Below, piece after piece: positions 1 to 10,107 of a stretch of DNA of 64,000 nt. A program made the position numbers and the translations under genes. The notes below the pieces were generated by a model that was not told the origin of the DNA, made no database searches, and saw nothing but the letters and a program-made list of their open reading frames with translations. Origin of the DNA: Prorocentrum cordatum (lineage: Eukaryota > Sar > Dinophyceae > Prorocentrales > Prorocentraceae). Numbering within the stretch: position 1 is the stretch's first letter; each line of letters begins with the position of its first letter. The stretch is taken from NCBI GenBank assembly GCA_963575745.1, contig CAUYUJ010019915.1, positions 287,120 through 351,119 of the forward strand. The letters run 5' to 3'.

Positions 1-1430
1 GGGAACGGGGGAAGAGCGGAAGCAAGGGAAGGAGGGCGATTGGCAAAGGCCGCTTGGGGAGGGGCCCTTACCCTTCCCGAGACCATTCCTGAGCGCGAGC
101 CGCGCCCAGATACCAATGGCACCGCGTGCCCTGGTTCTAGGTGCGTCGGTGGGGCACGGCTTGTGCTGACACTGCACGCTGCACGCTTTTCAGGCACTCG
201 CTGCTCTTCGCGGCCTTAGCGCCCTCCCCCTCCGCTCTTCGCGCGGCCGCCCTCGGCTTCGCCGCTCTCTCTTGCACGCCGGACAATTTGCAGGTTGGTT
301 GCCCCGATTCGCCCCACGCTGGTGCGGATGGCCTCCGCCTCGCCGCCTACGAAAAACAAATTGTTCGCGGCCTCATCCTGGCACCGCGGATCTCCTCGCG
401 AAGGCTTCGTCGTGGGTCTGGCAGCTGGTGCGCACATCAGTAGAATCACTATCTGCTATTCCGAGCGCTTGCGTTTGTTTCTGATTGCGAAGGGATTGCC
501 TAGCAGATTTTGCATGCACGATGAATCGGGAGTACGCGCACCCGTGAGGTAGTGCTTCTGGGCCAGGGTTATTTTTCGCTCCATGGAAACTAGGACGCGG
601 CCCACCTGGAAAGTTCCAAAAGAACGCCGGTGGGCGGAGTCCGCCATGTACTACATTTGGGAGGCTGCTGCAAGTCGTGCTGTGTGACGCTGTCTGTCAG
701 GAGTTTTCGGCCAGGCCATGGGTCCGGGAAGGCCGCGCGCGCGTAGCAGCAGCTGTGCTCAGACCTCGCAGTCGCCCTCCCATCCTCGTGGCTGGGCCCG
801 GCAGCCGCGCGGCAGCCACAGAGCGACGGCCCCCTCCGCTGCCTCAACCCGCGCACGCCTCCCGCCCCGGGCCCCGGAGCCCCTCTCGCCCACGTCCTCC
901 CTTCTCTGCGCCCTCGGGGGCCTGGAGGGTGGCATCAGCACCCCGGTGGAGCCCCCCCCCCCCTGTGTTGGTGTTGGTGCTAGCTTCAGGCCCCCCGTGC
1001 ATGTCCCCATCCACCTCTTCCTCTTCCCCCCTCTGCCACTTTCCCCCGCCCACCCCGCCTTGCACCTTCCCTCGCCCCCGCAGCGTGCGTCGTTTGCCCC
1101 ATTCTGGCCTGGCCCCTGCCCCCCCACCTGGATAGGTGCTCCTTTCCTCCCGCTCTCGCACTCCCACTCATCGTCTTCCCCATCGTCATCCCGCCTCCCC
1201 GTCGCCCTCCTCCTCCCCTTCGCTCTCCTCTTTATCTCCCTCGTCGTCATCATCCCCTCTACCTCCTACGCATCTTCCTACCCCCGCCCTGCTTTGACGG
1301 CCAGGCTGCACCGCCAGAAGGCGACCAGGCAGCCGCAGCCCCCCAACTGCGACAGCGGCCTCGCCGGGGGCGCAGACGGCAGGCGCTTAGGGGGCGCGCG
1401 CCGCGGGAGGGTCTGCCCAATAATGGGAAG
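1..1430. other. No gene seen; GC/CT-rich repeat-bearing DNA
   Basis: I see no recognisable protein, RNA gene or element ends here. The 700-1300 stretch is strongly C/T-rich on the plus strand, which keeps several frames open with Pro/Ser/Arg-rich translations of no family character. Only 273-358 is clearly repeated elsewhere in the window. Confidence 0.6.
273..358 (+). repeat. Dispersed repeat family D1, copy 1
   Basis: This stretch aligns with 45031-45113 in the same orientation. Shared blocks are GGACAATT, CCCGATTCGCC and GCCTC(A)GCCTCGCCGCC(T/G)ACGAAA. The copies are clearly diverged. No ends, target duplication or coding potential can be defined, so the family type is unknown. Confidence 0.5.
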
Positions 1431-1500
1431 CGGGAGGAGGAGGAGGAGGAGGAGGAGGAGGAGGAGGAGGACGAGGAGGAGGAGGAGGAGGGGAGGGAGG
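1431..1500 (+). repeat. (GAG)n microsatellite
   Basis: Nearly pure GAG/AGG trinucleotide tract with a few interruptions. It is one of more than twenty GAG/CTC tracts in the window. The Arg/Gly/Glu-rich open frames across it are a by-product of the tract. Confidence 0.9.
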
Positions 1501-1597
1501 TACCCTGAGACCCGGGTGTTGCATCTCGGGCCTTGGGATCGTCAAAGATCGATCCGGATGGAACAATGCAGCAGAAAGACGGTGTCTAGGACGCCAG

Positions 1598-3150
1598 TTG
1601 TTCCCAACCATCCTGTGGTGTTGGGTCTTCTTTTCGACGAGACAGCACCCCGCGTCCCTCCTCTTCTCCTCCCCCTCCTCCTTTCTCCCCCTCCTCCCGC
1701 TTCAAGTCGCTTCTCCCACCCCTTGCGCCCTTCTGTGGCCCCATAGGGAGCTCAACCGAAGGCCCCAGTGGCAAAGTTCGCATGCACTTCCACCCCCATT
1801 TTGGCACACCCCTCACACGGTTCGTGGCTCCATTGTGAGATCCACCGAAGGCTTTAGTGGGAAAGTTCGCATGCACTTCCAGCCCCGATTTCGGCGCACC
1901 CCTCGCACGGTTCGTGGCCCCATAGGGAACTCCACCGAAGGCCCCAGTGGGAAGCTTCGCATGCAGTTCCACCCCCTATTTCGGCGCACCCCTCACACGG
2001 TTCGTGGTCTCATAGTGAGCTCCACCGAAAGTTCAAGTGCGAAAGTTCGCATACAGTTCCACCTCATTCCGGCGCACCTCTCATGCGTTTCGTGGCCCTG
2101 TAGGGAGCTCCACCGAAGGCCCCAGTGGGACAAGTCGCAGGCAGTTCCACCCCCTATTTCGGCGCACCCCTCACACGGTTCGCGGTCCAATAGAGAGCTC
2201 CACCGAAGGTTCCAGTGGGAATATGTGCATGCTGTTCCACCTCTCATTTCGGCGCACCGCTCACGCGCTTCGTGACCCCGTAGGGAGCTCCACCTAAGAC
2301 CCCAGTGGGAAAGTTCGCAGGCAGTTCCACCTCAATTTCGTCGCACCCTCACACGCTTCGTGGCCCCGTTGGGAGCTCCACCGAAGACCCCAGTGGGAGA
2401 GTTCGCATGCAGTTCAACTTCAATTTCGTCGCACCCTCTGACGTTTCGAGGCTCCATGGGGAGCGCCACCGAAGGTCCCAGTGGAAAGCTCGCATGTAGT
2501 TCCACCCCCCCCCATTTCGTCGCACCCTCACACGTGTCATGACCCCATAGGGAGCTCCACCGAAGGCCCGAATGGGAAAGCTCGCACGCAGTTCCACCTC
2601 ATTTCGGCGCACCCCTCACGCGCTTCGTGGCCCTGTAGGGAGCTCCACCGAAGGCCCCAGTGGGACAGTTCGCATACAGTTCCACCCTCCATTTCGGCGC
2701 GCCCCTCACTAGGGAACTCCACCGAAGTTTCCAGTGGGAATATTTGCATGCAGTTCAACCTCATTTCGGCGCACCCCTCACGCGTTTCATGGCCCCGTTG
2801 GGAGCTCCACCGAAGGCCCCAGTGGGAAAGTTTGCATGCAGTTCCATCTCCATTTCGCCGCACCCCTCACACGGTCCGTGGTCCCATAGGGAGCTCCCCC
2901 GCAGGCCGCAGTGGGAAAATGCGCATGCATTTCCACCCCATGTTTCCGCACCCCTCACACGGTCCGTGGCCCCATTAGGGGCTCCACCGAAGGCCCCAGT
3001 TGCAGAGTTCGCATCCAATTGCACCCCCACTTCGGCTCATCTCTCGTCTGTTTCGTCGCCCTATCGGAAGCTTTACCGAAGACGATACACCCAGTTACCG
3101 CACTCACAGCTGCATATAGTTGGGTCCTTCGCCAGGCTATTTTTGTTCGC
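1598..3150 (+). mobile_element. Array-bearing repeat element, family T1, copy 1
   Basis: Both flanks of this block recur, inverted, around the array at 31.8-32.95 kb. The head near 1605-1630 (CCAACCATCCTGTGGTGTTG) recurs at about 32918-32940. The tail near 3109-3145 (CTGCATAT..TTGGG.CCTTCGCCAGG) recurs at about 31815-31845. Between head and tail lie tandem units of about 89 bp. Shared unique flanks around a shared array indicate one element family inserted twice in opposite orientations, not two independent satellites. No transposase and no target duplication are visible for this copy, and the inverted terminal repeats seen around copy 2 are absent here. Confidence 0.6.
1745..3090 (+). repeat. 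Tandem array, about 15 units of 88-91 bp
   Basis: The marker ACCGAAGG recurs at 1755, 1843, 1933, 2023, 2112, 2202, 2380, 2468, 2559, 2647, 2721, 2809 and 2986, with variant forms at 2292, 2898 and 3075. Spacing is 88-91 bp with one short 74-bp unit. Each unit carries GGAGCTCCACCGAAGG, CAGTGGGAAAGTTCGCATG and CGCACCCCTCACACG. Units differ by scattered substitutions, so the array is old or expanded piecemeal. Open frames across it reflect repeat structure, not a protein. Confidence 0.9.
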
Positions 3151-3310
3151 GGTGTTGCAATGTTGTCGCAACGTCGGATCAAAGGGAAGCGTGAGCTGGT
3201 GGGGAGAAGAAGGGGGAGGAGGATGGGAAGATGGGGGAGATTGGAGGAGGAGGTTGAGGAGGCGGAGCAGGAGGAAGATGGATGAATGAGCGTGATGGGG
3301 GAAGCAAGAG

Positions 3311-3526
3311 GAGGAGGGCGGAGGAGGAGGAGGAGGAGGAGGAGGAGGAGGAGGAGGAAAGAGCCTCAGCTCCCAATGCCCTTCCCCCTCCTCGTCCTCC
3401 TCCTCTTCCTCCTCCTCTTCCTCCTCCTCTTTCTTATCCTCCTTGTTCATCCTCCTCCTCCTCCTGATCCTCCTCCTCCTGATCCTCCTCCTCCTCCTCC
3501 TCCTCCTCCTCCTCCTCCTCCTCCTA
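3311..3526. repeat. (GAG)n then (CTC)n microsatellite pair
   Basis: A GAG tract (about 3311-3362) is followed by a CTC tract (about 3385-3525), an inverted microsatellite pair. The CTC tract abuts the A1 repeat of the retroelement that begins at 3527. Confidence 0.85.
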
Positions 3527-3597
3527 TGCAGTTTTCAGAACGGGAAGCAATGAGGGAGAGGATAGCGGCCGCATAGCGACTTTGTCTGCCGCCGTCC
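3527..3597 (+). repeat. Split direct repeat A1
   Basis: This 71-bp block starts TGCAGTTTTCA, contains GAGAGGATAGCGGCCGCA and ends TTTGTCTGCCGCCGTCC. It matches 10031-10101 at 63 of 71 positions. It lies directly before the first ATG of the element at 3598 and directly after a (CTC)n tract. Confidence 0.9.
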
Positions 3598-4074
3598 ATG
3601 CTCAAGCTGGCACCCCTCAGACCTCGGGAGAGGTCCGGCCTATGCAAGCGGCGGCCCCGCGCGGCTGTTGCGGAGCTGGCCCGGGGCCTGTCGACGGATT
3701 TGGTTCTGCGTGCCTCCACTGCGCCCTGCCCGCCCTGCAGCTGCTCGCCTGAGATGCAGTGCCCCGCGTGCCCCTACTGCCACGTGGACTGCGGCCCGGG
3801 CAGCGTGGTCAGTGTCCCGCGGGCATCCTTCCACGTCTTCGTGCTCACACACTTGCTGGTGGCCATCGTGTGCTGCCTCCTGGGCGTGCTGGGCGGCGCC
3901 CTCTGGTGCCCGGGGCTCCCGGGCGTGCTGCGGACGCCAAGCCGCGCCTCCCGCGCGAGGACGGGGGGAAGCCCGCACACCGCGGGGCAGGCCCAGGTGG
4001 CTCCGACGTTGGAGGACGAGGATCGTCTGGCGGCTGAAGCGCGGCAGCAGCTTGCCGTGCTGAGGCGACGCTAG
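3598..4074 (+). CDS. Element ORF0: Cys-rich protein with one membrane segment
   Basis: A 158-residue frame begins with the ATG directly after A1 and stops with TAG two bases before the next ATG (4077). Residues about 43-65 hold a CPPC...CPACPYC..DC cluster. A hydrophobic helix of about 22 residues (around 80-105, HLLVAIVCCLLGVLGGAL) follows, then a charged tail rich in Arg and Ala. I recall similar small Cys-rich/membrane ORFs 5' of gag in dinoflagellate elements of this type, but the function is unknown. This is the only ORF of the element without an obvious frame break. A membrane anchor for particles is a guess. Confidence 0.6.
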   Translation: MLKLAPLRPRERSGLCKRRPRAAVAELARGLSTDLVLRASTAPCPPCSCSPEMQCPACPYCHVDCGPGSVVSVPRASFHVFVLTHLLVAIVCCLLGVLGGALWCPGLPGVLRTPSRASRARTGGSPHTAGQAQVAPTLEDEDRLAAEARQQLAVLRRR

Positions 4075-4076
4075 CC

Positions 4077-5466
4077 ATGGCAGCTGGAGCGGCGGCGGCG
4101 CCCGTCGGTGCGCCCCACCAGTTCATCGGCAGCCATGGACTGCAGGAAGGTGATTTTCTCGTGCTGTTTTACAACGTCGGAGGGGCCGCATCTTGCACGA
4201 GAGGATGGTGATCTACATGCCTCCAAGTGGCGTATCGCTGGTGACGACGCTGACTCCACACGACGAAACGTACGAGGAGGACCTGGCCCCTGGCGCTAAC
4301 GTGCTGCGGTGGGGCCGCCTCCTGGGCGGGGCGATCGGCGGGGCTGCGAGGTTCGCCGCCGGCGATCGCGTATACCGCTTTCGGCACCCTCCGCTGTCTG
4401 CTGCCGCGAAGGCCCTGTGGGATGCCGCGTCTGCCAGGCTGGGCTTTCTCGCCCCAAGCGCCCCGCTGGCGCCCAACCTGGGCCCGCCGGGCGGCGTTGC
4501 GGCATGTGCCACCCCCTGCGGCGGGAGGTGCCGCCCCGGGCGGCGCTGCGCCCGCGGGCGGCGGGCTCGCTGGCTTGGTGGCGGCGCTGGGTGGCCCTGG
4601 CGCTGGCCCCGCCGCCGCGGCAGACGCCCTGGTGCCTGGAGGCGGCGCGTTCGGAACGCCCGCCGCAGCCCCTCCTGCTGGCGCAGCGGCTGCCGGCGCC
4701 ATGGCGCCGCCTTCCCCCGCGCCAGCTGTAGCAGCGGCCGCCCCGCCAGCAGCAGCTCCTCCCGTGGTCCCCGCGCTCTCAGGCGTTGGGGGAGCCTCGG
4801 GCCTGCCTGCGGGTTCGCCTGGCGGCGACGCGCGGATCTTCGGCATCACCACGAACGTCCTTGGCAAGCGGCACAAGGATTTAACAGGTGCTGTGAACGG
4901 CATGACACAGAACACGTACCCAGATTGGCCGATCAGGGGCCCGAGGACAGCATGGTGTGTGCGCGGCTTCGTGTTCGCCAGCGGGGGTCCCCCCGTGGTG
5001 CGGTACAGTCGGTGGCGCACCGACTGTCGGCTCGGTGCAGGCGACCAGGGAGCTGCAGAACACGAACAAGCATGTCGCCTCATCGAGAAATTTGGCCTGC
5101 CACGACCAGGCCAACGTGCCAGATGTTGCTGCCGCCGGGCTGGCTTCCCGCAGTTTGCAGCCCACTAAGGAGAAGTACCGGGATCGCTTCGCAGGTAGCA
5201 GCAACGCCGAGGCCAGCGACAGCCACCTCTACTACGGCACCGACATGGTGCGTGGGAGCTGCTGTGTGTGCCTACTGTTGCAAGAATGGGTCAGCTCCGA
5301 ATTGGGAAATGAATGCGCGGTGATCAAAAAGCGCCAGAAGGCCAGGGAAGAACGGCAATTTGCTCGGCCGAAGGGCGGGCCTACGAAGGCGAACGACTCC
5401 CATGGCTCCGGCGCGGGCAGTGGCCAGCAGAAACCTCGGCGGCGCTGGGGGCGCCGCCGCAGCTGA
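4077..5466 (+). pseudogene. Element ORF1: gag-like protein, frameshifted
   Basis: The likely start is the ATG at 4077. Coherent sequence continues across three frames. It runs from 4077 to about 4195, then in another frame from about 4193 to 4490 (HERMVIYMPP...VYRFRHPP), then from about 4490 with an Ala/Pro/Gly-rich linker, and then the conserved block with MTQNTYPDWPIRGPRT, RYSRWRTDCR and AEHEQACRLIEKF. A further shift near 5090 leads to the C-terminal part (KEKYRDRF, LYYGTDMVRG, RRKAREERQFARP region) ending at 5466. The middle and C-terminal blocks resemble the capsid-like ORF of dinoflagellate tyrosine-recombinase retroelements. At least three frame changes make it non-functional as written. 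Confidence 0.65.
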
Positions 5467-5485
5467 GAAGGCCCCCCGTGAGTCC

Positions 5486-6028
5486 TGGCGGCAGCGTGAC
5501 ATTTTCCCGCTTCCTGCTGTCTTGCGGCGGCCCCGAGCCGCGCCGACTGGACGAGAGGTCCGCAGCGCGGTTCGCCGCCGGCGTATGGCCGCAGCTGCTC
5601 TGGACTGGGCTGATGATGCTATCCAGAGTCTGAATATGCTCGACGGTTGTTCGACGATTTTGCCGTGCCCGCCCGGGGCCTTTGTCGATCGCTCGCTCGA
5701 TTTTAACCTGCCTGGTTTCTCCTCTACTTCGCCCCCTTCTGCTATTGCCAGCGCCAGCCAGGCCCAGGCTCTCGGTCACATCGCCGGCAGATGCGCCCAG
5801 GTCGGACACCCTCGGGGTGATTTGTCTTCTGGCAAGGAAGCCCTCAGCGCGCTTCTTGCCGAGTCATCGGCCCGCTCCTCTGACCTCGGCCCACGCCGCC
5901 CGTGTGTCAAGGATCTTGTTTCCTGGCCAGAGCTGGGGGCGAATCCCATCCCTATGGCAGAGGGTCTCGGCCTGGCCGGTCGTCAGTGGCTCGGCGGCTG
6001 GCGCGAAATTACTGAGAACTGGGCATGA
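5486..6028 (+). pseudogene. Pol N-terminal region of the Ngaro-like element
   Basis: An open segment carries WRQRDIFPLPAV, ALDWADDAIQSLNML, a spacer, and VSWPELGANPIPMAEGL. These blocks lie upstream of the RT fingers in dinoflagellate elements of this type. It ends at a stop at 6026-6028, after which matching sequence continues in other frames (for example RLSQRGMLRWEV around 6125-6160). The role of this region is not known. Confidence 0.5.
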
Positions 6029-6079
6029 GGCCGTCGCCTTGCATCGAGAGGCCTGCCCGCGCGGCGCGACTGTCGTCAG

Positions 6080-6932
6080 CGCTTTGAAGCAGCGGCCCTC
6101 CACCTACGCAGAGATTCCCCCGCGCCTCTCGCAGCGTGGAATGCTTCGGTGGGAGGTGGCGGCCGGGCGCAAGGGGAAACTGATTTGTTTTTTGCAGCCA
6201 GGATAAAACGGTCCACAGAAGACCATTTTTGACAGGGTTTGTGGACGCGTGCTGCAAGACGCCTCCGAGCACCCGGCTGCCAACCTCGAGAGCGTTCTCA
6301 TAGGTGGAGACATCAGAGAGGCCCGTGCATGGTGCGTCTGGGGAACTGGGTAGTGCTTTTCACTGGCTGGGGTTTCCGCTTGGCGTGGGGCAGTGTTTCT
6401 CGCTCCCGGTGGTCGACTCCACGCTCGTGAAAGTTTTTTGCCCCGGGCGGGTGTTTGGCCCCCCCCGGGCGCGCCGCTTCTGCCGCGCCTCGCAGTTCTT
6501 CCGATGGGCCGGCCCTGGGCCATGCACTTGCGCCAAGGGGTTCTGAGAAACAGCATTTCTGAAGCGGGGCTCTTTGGGGATTTTCTGATCGAGGGCGGCC
6601 GAGCTGGCGCGCGCCTTCTAGGTTTGCAGCACGTTGGCAGCGCCGCGTATGTTGACGATTTCTTTTTAATCGGCCATGGTCGCTATAAGATTATTGCGCC
6701 AATGCAATCTATTACCACCGTCCTCAGGGACAGTGGGCTCGTGGTCCATGAACTGGAGGGGGCTCTACGGACTGGACTGCGCATTCTTGGGCATGGAACT
6801 GTCTGGGGGGTGCGCGCTCGAGTATCAAGAAGCGGACATCGGGAGGCGTCGTGGGTGACTAGTCGTCGGCGCTGCAGCGGAGCCATGTCACAGGTCGCAG
6901 TGTGCTGCACGACTTGGGCATGCCAAGTATAG
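6080..6932 (+). pseudogene. Reverse transcriptase of the Ngaro-like element
   Basis: Motifs are scattered over shifted frames. RGMLRWEV precedes the fingers region near 6150. LPMGRPWAMHL near 6500 matches the palm motif (LPMGWSWALHL-type) that precedes the active site in DIRS-order RTs. AAYVDDFFLIG near 6640-6670 supplies the catalytic YVDD box. The frame holding the last two motifs runs from 6393 to a stop at 6930-6932. The stretch between about 6200 and 6390 is too eroded to read in one frame. The enzyme would copy element RNA, but this copy cannot encode it whole. Confidence 0.7.
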
Positions 6933-7730
6933 AGGGGGGCCTTCGTGGCCCTGGACGCGCGCTATGCTTTCGTCGTTGCCGACCCGACTCAGGTGGTGGA
7001 CGCCTGGCCTTCTGTGCTGCGCGAGCCGTGGCAGGCGCGCAGCCCCCTGCCGCCTTCGCGCTGTGATCTCGCCGCGAAGTGGCATCCAGTGGTCGCCTGA
7101 TCGGGCGCCTGCACCCTTGGACTCGCGGTCTGCATTCGTTCGCTTGGGCCCGAGGTCGCGGGTGGAGTAGGTCGTCGCAGCGAGGCGATGTAAGATTGAG
7201 GGTGGCTCCCAGGCTCGGGATCGCGCGCGTGGTGCTAATGATTCAGTCACTTTGTCTCCTCCACTTGCCCGGTTGTTTTCCTGTTTATCTGCGGGCGATG
7301 GGCCCCCCCCCGCGGGCCTCCAGGTTCCCGACAGCGGGCCCGCAGTTACAGCTGCGGTGTCGATGAGGTCCCAAGGGCGATTCTAGACAATGGGGGCTTG
7401 GAACTTCGCACTCGCGTCGAGGGTCGCCGTGCCCGGCAACGTCCTGGTGCTCGAGGGGGATGGCTCGGTCTTGGCCTACAAGAATCCACTCCGATCTCGG
7501 GCTGCCCGTGGGTCTCGCATCTAAGCGCTAGTCAGCGACGTGCCGTGGGCCCCTGGGGCTCATCGGAGCACCTCCACCGGGCCCTCCGCAAGGTTGCCGC
7601 TTTGTCTCTGGCCACGGGGACCAAATTGCATGCGCGATGGTTGCCCAGCGAGTTCAATCCAGCTGACGAGCCGTCTCGAGGACAGAGCGGGCTGTTCGCG
7701 GGCCCCTACCGCAGCCGCCCCGCGGTCCAA
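6933..7730 (+). pseudogene. RNase H-like region of the Ngaro-like element
   Basis: This is degenerate sequence between RT and recombinase. The clearest block is near 7570-7690, where HRALRKVAALSLATGTKL leads to ARWLPSEFNPADEPSR. That matches the W(V/L)PSE.NPAD.PSR signature at the end of the RNase H-like domain in DIRS/Ngaro elements. Upstream, a short stretch near 6945-7080 (VADPTQVVDAWPSVL type) could be the domain start. Several stops lie between. Confidence 0.5.
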
Positions 7731-7879
7731 GCAGCGGCCTCAGGACAAGAGCCCCTCGCGGGGCAGTGCGATCTCAAGTCCAGGGCTGCTGGCGTTGATG
7801 GAGATGGCGGGGTCTCAGCCTTGACCTCTGCTGGCCCTCGAGCGGCGGCCTGCCGCGCGGCCCCCCGCCCTGGCGGCCC

Positions 7880-8900
7880 GGGCCGCGGCGGCCAGCTCGC
7901 CGCAGGTAGCCCTTCCGCCGAGCAGCCGCCTGGCCCTCCTGGAGCACGCGGCGGTTTCGGCGGACGCGGAGATCGCCCGCCGGACGCTGCTGCAGGGATT
8001 CGCGGACTTCTCCCACCACTCGAGCCTCGACCGGTCCACCGCGGCGGGGCTGGACGCGGCGGCGCCCTCGTGCGTGGACAGACTGCGCCTCGACGGCCAC
8101 GCGCCCGACGCGGGCAGCAAGCTGCTGGCAGCTTTGGCCCGCTTCGCGCCCGAACTCCACATGTCCCTGGAGGCCGCATTGCCAAGGTCGCCCAGGACAC
8201 GTGCGTTTTGGAAGAAGCGGGCCCCCGGCTCGCAGCGGCCCCCGCTGCCCAAGGTTGCCGCGCTCGCCATCGCGGGCGCCCTGCGCTGCACGAGGCAGCC
8301 TCGCATGGGCGGCGTTCGCCACTTACCTGCGGCCGAAGGAGGCCTTCAAGCTCCAGTCCGACCACCTGATCAGGCCCTCCCCAACGGCGTGCCCCCAGCG
8401 TCCGCTGGGGAATCTTGATCAACGACTCGGGCGAGGGGGCCAGCAAGACGGGCGAGTGGGGCGGCCCCGTGCTGGCGGACCTAGAACTTTGGCTGCTGGG
8501 CGCCCTAGATGATCTGAAGGGCGCGACGGCGGCCCAGTCGAGCCCGTGGAACTTCGCGCCAGCCGCGCCGCGGAAGCTCTTCAACCAGCGCGCGAAGCGA
8601 AGCTCCTCAACCTGCAGCACCTTCAGCCCCACCTCTGCAGCCTGAGGCGCGGGGGGTCGCCGGGCGATCTAGCGACCAGGAGGCGCGCCTTCGCCGAGGC
8701 GGGGCGCCGCGGACACTGGCGAGACCAGCGCAGCCTGCGCCGTTGCGGCAAGGAGACGCGTTTGCTCGAGGAGATGGCGGAGGCGCCGCCAGCCGTGAAC
8801 GCGTCCGGTCAGTGGATACAAGACAACTTCACTCTAGCCCTCCACGCGGGCCTCCGCGACCAGCGCCTGTGGCCGAAGATCCCGCTGGAGATCAGGAGCG
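7880..8900 (+). pseudogene. Tyrosine recombinase, catalytic residues lost
   Basis: Frames carry the expected order: an N-terminal helical region (KLLAALARFAPELHMSLEAALPR near 8115-8190), RAFWKKRAPGSQRPPLP, the first catalytic Arg in AFATYLRPKE near 8310-8335, then SKTGEWG, the second Arg box LRRGGSPGD near 8640, RRGHWR near 8710, and the terminal box LRRCGKETRL near 8740. Family members usually have LRHGG and R-Y-GKET there. Here His is Arg and the nucleophilic Tyr is Cys (TGC at 8744-8746). Frame changes occur near 8300, 8410 and 8600. The domain would integrate circular cDNA, but this copy is catalytically dead. Confidence 0.75.
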
Positions 8901-9039
8901 GCCTCGAGACATCGGTCCGGGGCGGGGGCGCTGTCCGCGCGGGAGAGGCCCCACCCCCTCGGCGTCGGCGAAATCAATGAGTTGCTCGGGCGACGAAGCC
9001 TGCGCCTATCGACGCGTCTTTTTTCAGCAAGAGCGGCGC

Positions 9040-9795
9040 AAGGCCACAAAATTCAAGCGCCGTGTCTTCTTGGGGCTCTTCTCGGGAAGCAGCGGCCTCT
9101 CGGGCAACATCCGAAACACAATGGCATGGTGTCGTCTCTTTGGATATTCTCAGAGGGTCTTGGGCGGACGTGACAAAGCCGTGTGTTTCGCAGGTTTTGG
9201 AAGGCTGGGCACGAGCTCGAGCTTGCATTGGCATCTGGAGGGGGCCCCGCGTGCTACCTTCAGTCGAGTTTCACGGAAACCGTTCAGATCGACGGGTTTC
9301 CCTTGGGGCTTGCCAGATTTATCAGATGCTGAACGTGCCCGTTTGTGTTCAGGCACGCTACTTGCAAGGCCAGCACGAAGATCGCGCAGGCCGCGCTTGC
9401 CGTCGATTGCAATGTTTTTCTTGAGAACCCATCGCGCTTCTCAGACATGGTCGACGCCTCCTCTCATTCAGTTTGCGATGCGCGATGCGTTCTGCGCTCG
9501 CAAAGCTGATTCCTGTCAGTACGGCACCCCTTGGAAAGAACTAGCGTCGATTGCATCCTGGAATACTCCGCATCTCTCCGCCATCAACAAGTTTTGCCAT
9601 GCCAGCCGCCAGATCTGCACGCGCTCGGGGCGACCTCGCGCCATCCTGTGCGACAGTGCGCCTGGAACAAGTAAGAAGTGTATTCGAGGAGCTTCCCCGT
9701 GTGCCCCAGAGTTCGCCTCGGCTGCCGCGTCCTCCCTGATCAGTATAGCAGGGTCCTTGCGGACCTCCAGACTGCTGCAGACTGCTGGCATCGCG
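9040..9795 (+). pseudogene. Methyltransferase-like module of the Ngaro-like element
   Basis: Downstream of the recombinase lie blocks in rotating frames. They are RRVFLGLFSGSSGLSGNI (about 9060, a FLELFSGSGRLS-type SAM-binding start), GWARARACIGIW (about 9205), PWGLPDLSDAERARL (about 9300), FLENPSRFSDM (about 9418, an ENP box) and CQYGTPWKELASIASWN (about 9510-9560). A Cys-containing stretch ends in RSGRPRAILCDSAPGT (about 9630-9670). This order resembles a methyltransferase-like domain I associate with dinoflagellate retroelements of this group. Whether it acts on DNA, and on which base, cannot be told. At least three frame changes disable it. Confidence 0.5.
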
Positions 9796-9909
9796 TAGCC
9801 CTGGTCGTTGTATAGTCTGACGCAGGTCTGAGCTCCGAGGTCTGGGGGCGTGCGGCCTGTCGGCCAGTCCTACCTGCGGGATCGGGGGCATGGTTTCAAC
9901 CTGTTGATC

Positions 9910-10014
9910 TCGTTTCGGCAGGTGTCGGCCTCGCCACTGCACGGTCGCTGGCCCCGCGCTCGGCTGGGCTCGCCGCCTCGCATGCCTCCGCAAAAACATA
10001 GTCTGGCCGCGGGG
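9910..10014 (+). repeat. Split direct repeat B1
   Basis: Starts TCGTTTCGGC(A)GGTGTCGG and runs to GTCTGGCCGCGGGG. It is repeated as B2 at 10108-10213 with a few substitutions. B1-A2-B2 at the 3' end and A1 at the 5' end form the split-repeat signature. Confidence 0.85.
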
Positions 10015-10030
10015 GTCGAGGTTTGCGCTG

Positions 10031-10101
10031 TGCAGTTTTCAAAAAGGGGAGAAATGAGCGAGAGGATAGCGGCCGCACGGCAACTTTGTCTGCCGCCGTC
10101 C
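10031..10101 (+). repeat. Split direct repeat A2
   Basis: This 71-bp block is a copy of A1 (3527-3597), with 8 differences. It is sandwiched between B1 and B2. Confidence 0.9.
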
Positions 10102-10107
10102 TTATAT

